A stretch of DNA of 64,000 nucleotides from Hemicentrotus pulcherrimus (lineage: Eukaryota > Echinodermata > Echinoidea > Camarodonta > Strongylocentrotidae): contig BEXV01001758.1 in the NCBI GenBank assembly GCA_003118195.1, positions 3,991 through 67,990 of the forward strand, given 5' to 3'. Shown one piece after another: positions 57,691-64,000 of this stretch. The first letter of the stretch is position 1. Every line of letters begins with the position of its first letter. The notes beneath the pieces are model-generated. The model was not told the DNA's origin, searched no databases, and saw only the letters and a list, made by a program, of their open reading frames with translations. A program made the position numbers and the translations under genes.

Positions 57691-58255
57691 GGGGGTGTTT
57701 CACAAAGATACTAAGTCAAACTTAACTCTAAGTCAGACTCAACATTAGCGTCCTTAAAAATATTTTGTAAATGTTATTCGGAGTGTTGGCTCAGTCAGTA
57801 GAGCGTCCGCCTCACAACCGGGAGGTCGTGGGTTCGAACCCAGGCCGCGTCATACCAAAAAGACGTTAAAAGATGGGAGTTGTTGCTACCTTGTTTGGCG
57901 TTCAATAATAAGGGATAGAGCAACGTCAATCTGGCGCTGCTCAGTGGCTGCCGGGCTCACGATCAATTGGGCAAAACAAATTTCCGTTTCGGTTTAATAA
58001 AATTTGGAGTGGACTATTAGGCTATTATTATTATCATTATTATTATTATTAAAAGGCATAAAATGTTGATTCAAATCATTGATATTTTCTATTAAGAAGA
58101 TTTCATGTTCTTGATGTGGAATTCATGAAAAGTCTAAGATACTAGAATGTTTGCTTTTGAATATATTTCATTTTAAGGGTGCGAATGGCTGTCCATAATG
58201 TTAAAGTCCAACTTATAAGTTAAGTTCGACTCAGGATCTTTGTGAAACACCCTCC
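57691..58255. mobile_element. TIR element carrying a nested SINE
   Basis: The ends gggggtgtttcacaaagat... and ...atctttgtgaaacaccctcc are inverted repeats. Inner blocks (agtcaaacttaactctaagt / acttataagttaagttcgac) are also complementary. A SINE (57778-58055) splits it. Confidence 0.75.
57778..58055 (+). mobile_element. tRNA-Val-like SINE nested in the TIR element
   Basis: A box ttggctcagtcagtagagcg, anticodon region gcctcacaacc, B box gggttcgaaccc, then a body and an ATT-repeat tail. The tRNA part is well preserved, but the tail and lack of a closed acceptor stem mark a SINE. Confidence 0.8.
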
Positions 58256-58665
58256 TGGAATTCTAGATACACTAAAACAAATGTCATATTTACAATATAT
58301 TGTAAAATGCCACTTTATGTACATGTAGCAGTATATATATATATATATATATATATAGTCTTTCATCTCAGGTTTGAAGCTCATGCAATGTCCTGTATTC
58401 ATAAATACCCCTACACTCTAACACTAACAAAACTGAACCATAAGTCCTCTGATGTGTAGAGCACAAACTGTCAACCTCTTTTATTTCAGAACAGATATCT
58501 AAAACTCTTTAAGAATGAACAAAATAAATTTTAATGGTATTTTAAACGGGATGAAGAGGTTGACCATTGGCATTTCATAAATCACTGTCTATGAACCCCT
58601 GTATCAAAATTAACACTAGCCAAGAAGTCTTGACAATCCTACTTCCTCTCCCCTTGTATTCACAG

Positions 58666-58898
58666 GGCTTAGTATGACCACTGGAGCTATCGTTGGTATT
58701 GCCTTTGCAGCGATCATTATCGTCTGTGGTATCAGTCTTGTTGTATTCTTCATAAGGTCCAAGCAAGGCGCTCTATCATTTAAGATGGATACCAGCGATG
58801 TCCCAGGCAGCGTTGGTTTCGACAACGCCCTTTACAAGGCCGGGAATGATCCAACAATCCAAGTCACTAAGGAATCCAATCTAGACTCAAAGGCTTAG
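58666..58898 (+). CDS. Exon 41: transmembrane helix and cytoplasmic tail
   Basis: TTGAIVGIAFAAIIIVCGIS followed by LVVFFI is a single helix of about 24 residues, then RSK as stop-transfer. The tail of 47 residues contains GFDNALYKAG. FDNALY fits FxNxxY, the internalisation motif of the mannose receptor tail (FENTLY). A Ser/Thr/Lys-rich end follows and the stop is TAG at 58896. Acceptor tattcacag, phase 1. Confidence 0.93.
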
Positions 58899-60060
58899 AG
58901 AGTTCACCATCATCACATGTCTCGCTTCAAACTCATGTGCTAATAAGAAAGGAATCATTTGTAGTTTATTATGTAGACCATTAAATAGGTTTTGGAGAGT
59001 ACTCCAAGGTGAAGATTTGTTATGATCACTAAATGTTGAACAAGATTTTGACCATTCTATTTACATTTAATCGTAGCTTACTGTAGATATGACGTCTGTA
59101 TTTTCTCTCTATTTTTATATTATTTTCTCCATATTAGTCGATTCAATATATATTGTGTTTTCATAGTCATCAGAATATAAACAACTTTACTTTTTTACTT
59201 TTTGAACACAAATTGAATGAATCAAAAAGCAGGTGAGATATTTTGTCTTTTTCTTAACAAGTTGTTACATTTTATGTACTTTGATGTTAGTTATTAGAAG
59301 GCAGAACTGAATACCTGATGAATAATACTGCAGCCGATGCCACATAAATATCCCAAGGTGATGCTTCAAGAAATTTGGTTACAAAGTCTTTGCAAAGTGC
59401 AAGTTGTAAAAAAGTTCCCATTCCAATTTGAAAGCAAGCATGTAATCATGTGCATGTTGTATTTTAACTCTTCTAAACATTAATAGAGTGGAAGAAAATA
59501 TCAAAATCTGTTATGTTGCAAAGATAATCATTACAAGAGTATCTCAATATCTTCCAAGAAAAAAATGTCTGATAAAACACAATTTGATTCCAGCTTGAAA
59601 ACACCTTTAAAGAAAATGTACTTTCATGTAAGTAACATTTCTGAGGTTTCCTGTAGGTCCAAATGAAATCAATTTGACTCTATTTTGTTCTGCATTATTT
59701 GATCATGTTGACATTATTTCATAGAACTCTCAAACAAACAAAAAGAGTGAGATGTGACCAATATGTGCAATAATAATTGGTGTTGAATGAAATAATCCAT
59801 TATTTCAAATATTTTGCAATACGACTCTCAGTAACAGCCATTTCAGGACAAGATTTTACCAATATCATTGACTGTGTATATTGACTAAGTGTTTCCTTTT
59901 TATATAATCATCATATGTTCTCAAGTGTGCATTCTGAAGTCTATCGTAACATGTATTGTGAAGAAGTGTATGGTCCAATTCTTTTAGAATATTTCAGATT
60001 TTATATAAAAATGCATCTCACTTTAATAATTCAGGTAATAAAAAAGAAAAAATGATTACA
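58899..60060 (+). other. 3' UTR of the receptor
   Basis: AT-rich non-coding sequence after the stop codon, up to the AATAAA at 60037. Its extent is inferred. Confidence 0.5.
60037..60042 (+). terminator. Polyadenylation signal AATAAA
   Basis: The first clear AATAAA after the stop codon, 1.14 kb downstream. Confidence 0.5.
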
Positions 60061-61759
60061 AAACTTTATTTGAATTTGTCATTCATATGTCTATAAAAAA
60101 ATTTCCATTAAGTTTGATAAGTCCTCTGTATTTATATGTATGATATTATTCTTATTCATACCAGGGACGTGATAGAGAAGGACTGGAATCAAGCCGCTCT
60201 CCTTTGACCCCATGCTCCAAGCCGCCAAAAATGTATGCGCTAATCTGTAACTGTTAACCAGGTGGTGATATAAAAGAGCGCATGAAATTTCAGAATGTAG
60301 AATTCCCACATCAGAAAATGGGTATCATAGCAACTGTTCGCTGTCCCTTTCAATGATTTCTCATCCATTGATGAATGTGTAAAGAGTAGAACATGTTAAC
60401 TCAAACTTGTGTAATATCATCCTTTTTTCCAATTGCAAAAAATACAAAAATCCCACGAAAACACGCATAAGCAAACTGAAAGTTATCGAAGATTGTAAAT
60501 CATTAATTACATAACAGGACATTTAAAACATGCACAAATAAGCGCATTATCCTAAAATATTGAGTTTTTGTCAGGATCTAAATTTTCTTTTACCAACTCT
60601 GGCACCCAAATTATAGTAAGGACAGAGTCCTAAATTTGAGAAATTGTTTGATGCACTATTCCCAATACAGGTACACTGAAATTTTGCCAGTAATTTAATA
60701 TTTTATAATAATTGTGAAACTGGTGCCTGGCCTCAAAAAATTCCCACAGTGGAAGCGAGGCTCGGAGCATGGAACTTCAAAGCGAAGTGAAATGTTACAC
60801 ATCCCATTGTTACGCTTTAGAACTCACAAATGCGTTTGAATAAATTACAGGAGTTTCAACTCCTTTCTTTCACCTCCCTGTTTATACTATGGTACAAATT
60901 TCATTCTGCACACTTCCCTTCCTATACATTAATTAACAGTATTCAATTATTAGAATATCAAAAGAGCATTACTAATACAAAGATAAAAAACAAAACAAAA
61001 ACCATTAACTGAACACATTATCGGACAATTAAGTACAATATGATTTATTAAAGACTTCTTTTGCATAGAAGAAATGCATGTAGATGTACACATAATTATG
61101 ACCAAGGTACTTGAACATTTTTGGTGTACGACACAAAAATCAATACAAGATGTTATGCACAACAAAATACATGTAACCTAGTGGATAATATCTAAAAGAC
61201 ACTTAAGGTACAAATGGCTATTGCCAAGATATATATCAATTTAGCATAACAAAGTAACAGATATAGAGTAAATACCTGTACACGTAAGGTAATTTTTTAC
61301 TTTTGAGGTAACACTTGTAGGAATGGACACTCTTTTACAACTTTAAAGCCACATTGTAGCAGTTCTGGCAAGGGGTACAAAAATCATACATCTGATAAAA
61401 TGAAATACATAGAAAAAGAGATCAAGTCTACAGTTTGAGAGAGAAAACAGATATGATATTATTTTCAAAAGCAGCCCACCACCTAGACTAAAGATTTCCT
61501 TTGGCATAAAAGAAAGCGTCTCCTGGGAGCAACTAGTGTGCCAACTCTAAATAATAATACCGGTATACAAGTTGATGCTCTTCGGGCTTTGATGATGAAG
61601 GTGCTTGAACATTTTACAGGTTACACACGCTTGAAAAAAAAATCAATATCATGTGTTATGGACAACCAAACCAAGAGTGAAAAATTTCTTTGACAACTCT
61701 CCACTTACTTCAGGCAGGCTATTTAACCTTGACACGCCCACAAATAATGAAATACCTTT

Positions 61760-61814
<55 letters not shown>

Positions 61815-63100
61815 TCTTCTTTTGATGTACTATTGATAGTTGTTTTGCTTTTATGTTTGAACATTTAGAACCGATTTATGCATAATCCAACCAATTCAGT
61901 TTTGATTTCAGTATTTTGAACACTTTTCAGGCAACAAATATTGGAATGTATACATAAACACCTTATGAGTTGTGAATAATAGAGCTGATGAAAATGAATT
62001 TCTAACGGATATGACGGCAACTTGTAAGGATTCATTAAATTACTGGTATACCATGGTCACCAAGCTAATTACAGAAAAATTCTACCAGATTCGGTCAACA
62101 TTCCATGGCTTAAACTCTATATTTTGCTGGGGAAATAAGTATTTTCCAAATAAATGAAGGGCACCATCTTGTATACTTTTCTCAATCCCAGTATGATATA
62201 AAAAAACAGAGAAATTATAAACAGTTGGCAGCAGCAGCATTGTCCAAATAGTATATATTTTGTGATATGATCCTCCATGTTGAAATAAACTATGATTAAC
62301 TTCTAGATTTCTTTACTACAAAACAATAACAATTTAATCTAATACATGGAAACTATCCTACTAAACTTAATCTTAAAGAATACATGATGCAGGAATACAG
62401 TCTCCTAAAGTACATAGAAAATGAAATGCAAATGAGTCAATATATCTTTGGTTTCACTTTGTTAAAAAGGATGGAACAGAGCTCAAAAACCTGTCGAAAT
62501 GCAAGAAAAGAATTGCTATACATATACTGCAAATGTTCATACAGTAAGAAGTATATTTGATCTGTAAATCATAACACCTGCACAGTTTCTTTCAAATAGA
62601 AATGAGTGGTGTTTTATTCGTAAAGTCGTAAATCACATCGCCAACATTTTCAACTGAGACAAACAAGTCGCAGATTTCGCTTTCAATCGTATCTCACTTT
62701 CTAATTTTTTGCCATCTCTTTCGTTAAATGTAACACTTTTGGAATGTCTTTTCAGCACACAACGGAAATCATATATATTGTCATCACAATACTCATTTAA
62801 CAGACAAAAAAACATTAATACTCTGATTTTCTACTGAAAGAAATCTTTTGGCACTGTTTCAGATAGGCAATAATTGACAAAAGTAACAAAAAACAACATT
62901 AATACTCTGATTTTCTATTGAAAGAAAATCTTTTGGCACTGTTTCAGGTCAGCAATGATTGACAAAAGTAACAAAAAACATACTCAAGGTGACAATTCAA
63001 GGTTTATTGTTTCTAGATAAAACTCTTTCCTTTCCAGATACCCTACACATGTCTACATCAATGTAGCATTTTCATGGAAAGATTTGACATCTTTGGTCCT
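60061..63100. other. Intergenic or convergent 3' UTR region
   Basis: AT-rich, with a (CA)n(TA)n microsatellite at 61760-61810 and an 84-nt tandem duplication at 62811-62979. Inverted AATAAA (tttatt) occurs near 63003 and 61036, either of which could end the - strand gene. No ORF here is convincing. Confidence 0.5.
62811..62979 (-). repeat. Tandem duplication, period 84 nt
   Basis: Two copies starting aacattaatactctgatttt at 62811 and 62895 differ at a few positions. It lies in the probable 3' UTR of the - strand RING gene. Confidence 0.9.
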
Positions 63101-63190
63101 TCACTGCAGTCTGGGAAAGTCCTCAGGAAAGAGGGTGTGTCTACGGCAGATTGGACATGTTCCTTCCTCATTTACCCAAGTCTTGATACA
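63101..63190 (-). CDS. Last exon of a RING-finger E3 ligase, DZIP3/TTC3-like
   Basis: The - strand reads CIKTWVNEEGTCPICRRHTL, then FPEDFPRLQ and a TGA stop. CIxxW...CPxCR is the second half of a RING-H2 domain (the ubiquitin E2-binding zinc finger). The ending CRxHxLxPEDFP resembles the C termini of the E3 ligases DZIP3 and TTC3. The acceptor (cttcttgtaacag on the - strand) has a strong pyrimidine tract; phase 0. The rest of the gene lies beyond 64000. The gene is convergent with the lectin receptor. Confidence 0.75.
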   Translation of the reverse strand, partial: CIKTWVNEEGTCPICRRHTLFPEDFPRLQ

Positions 63191-64000
63191 CTGTTACAAG
63201 AAGGCAAGAAGAAGGGATGATGTGACAGATTACCATTCAGAATTTTTGATGGAGAAGGATTTAATAATAACTGTTAGAATACATACATTGTAATAGGGCT
63301 GTTGTATATCAGTTAAAGACAAGAGAAGATACATGGTCATCTAAAATACAAAATGTTGCACTTTCTGCTACATATAAAAAGATATTTTAATTGATAGTTG
63401 ATTTCTTTCATCTGCATATTTTTTCTATGATGAATCACACAAAGCATACAGGATGCTTGTGAAGTCCCACTATCGCAATATTTTGCAGATTTAACAATAA
63501 ATTGAGGGCAATCTGCTAGTTTTACTGACAATTTTACAATGATTTTTTCTTTGACAGTTAAAAAAATAACTTCCAAAGATATAGGGTGGTATTTCTTATT
63601 CTATTATGTTAGCGTGAGGTATGTTAATTAGACTGAACCATGTAGAATATACACTTAGTATTAATGCTTAGGCAGATGTCTTCCTCAACTGTAAATGAAA
63701 GCTACCAGCTGACTTATTTAAATTTCCCAGGGGTGATAATGAACACTAAAAAAAAAGTTTTGCATTCAATTTTTAACCAGAAAAGCGGCCCCTATGTCTC
63801 GCTTTAGCTGTACAGGGGCGACAAATATCGAGGAGAAAAAAGTTGGGTAATTATCAGGCCTGGATTCATTATGACAATTTTTAGTTCTGGTAATTATTAA
63901 AGATAATTTGTGAACTTTTGTTTTTATTCTATGAAAGAACATCATAGTAGAAATTTACTTAATCTCAGAATATAGTAGACCCTCATTGGATAACAAACTC
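63191..64000 (-). other. Intron of the RING-finger gene
   Basis: Upstream of the last RING exon on the - strand. No exon carrying the first half of the RING was found here, so it should lie outside the window. Confidence 0.5.

Larger units (their letters stand above)
723..60060 (+). other. Gene model: multi-CTLD transmembrane receptor, mannose-receptor-like
   Basis: Forty-two exons were joined by hand using GT/AG sites, phase continuity and lectin motifs. One message (with exon 4a) has 5751 coding nt, exactly 1917 codons with the stop. Architecture: signal peptide (residues 1 to about 18), CTLD1-5 (about 20-718), PAN/apple (719-794), CTLD6-12 (about 805-1833), transmembrane helix (about 1846-1869), 47-residue tail. 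Known mannose-receptor family members carry 8-10 CTLDs plus Cys-rich and fibronectin II domains; this one has 12 CTLDs, no such domains seen, and a PAN domain. Expected role: cell-surface carbohydrate recognition and uptake, possibly immune. The exons could instead form two genes, 723-40672 and about 44605-58898. No transcript evidence was available. Confidence 0.8.

Noticed and set aside
57778..57850. Possible functional tRNA-Val gene
   Set aside because: Good A and B boxes, but no closed acceptor stem and a SINE body and tail follow, so it was called a SINE.
1..64000. CRISPR array or bacterial operon
   Set aside because: The window has spliced eukaryotic genes and no regular spacer-repeat structure.

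Overview
The window is animal nuclear DNA: AT-rich, intron-dense, with two runs of N, many microsatellites, foldback DNA elements, tRNA-derived SINEs and decayed non-LTR retrotransposons. Gene content and repeat style suggest an invertebrate deuterostome, most likely an echinoderm such as a sea urchin. That is inference; no species could be identified.

Almost all of the window (723 to about 60060, + strand) is one locus, reconstructed here exon by exon from splice sites, phase and protein motifs. It encodes a very large transmembrane C-type lectin receptor of the macrophage mannose receptor kind. Forty-two exons can be chained. Any mature message uses 41 of them, and phases agree at every junction, giving 1916 codons (1915 in the second isoform). 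Order: signal peptide; CTLD1-5; a PAN/apple domain; CTLD6-12; an 18-nt micro-exon; one transmembrane helix; a 47-residue cytoplasmic tail with an FxNxxY internalisation-type motif. Module boundaries are almost all phase 1, the signature of exon shuffling. No ricin-type Cys-rich or fibronectin II domain is seen.

Two points stand out. First, the last exon of CTLD1 exists in two homologous copies (8083-8210 and 9700-9824). Using both, or neither, gives a frameshift and a stop within 7-11 codons, so they should be mutually exclusive. One carries EPS...WSD at the sugar site and the other a canonical EPN...WND. The first copy lies between two inverted 97-nt copies of a foldback MITE. Second, the 7.3-kb gap between CTLD8 and CTLD9 looks like a join between two genes. 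The CTLD8 exon runs into a stop with a polyadenylation signal 160 nt on, and the gap holds a decayed ORF with a signal peptide and Ser/Thr-rich repeats. The locus may be a fusion of a secreted 8-CTLD gene and a 4-CTLD membrane gene, or may express both forms.

The introns hold at least six TIR elements, several long palindromes, four to five SINEs and four LINE remnants. From about 60.1 kb to the end lies intergenic or 3' UTR DNA and, on the - strand, the last coding exon (63101-63190) of a convergent RING-finger E3 ligase gene resembling DZIP3/TTC3.
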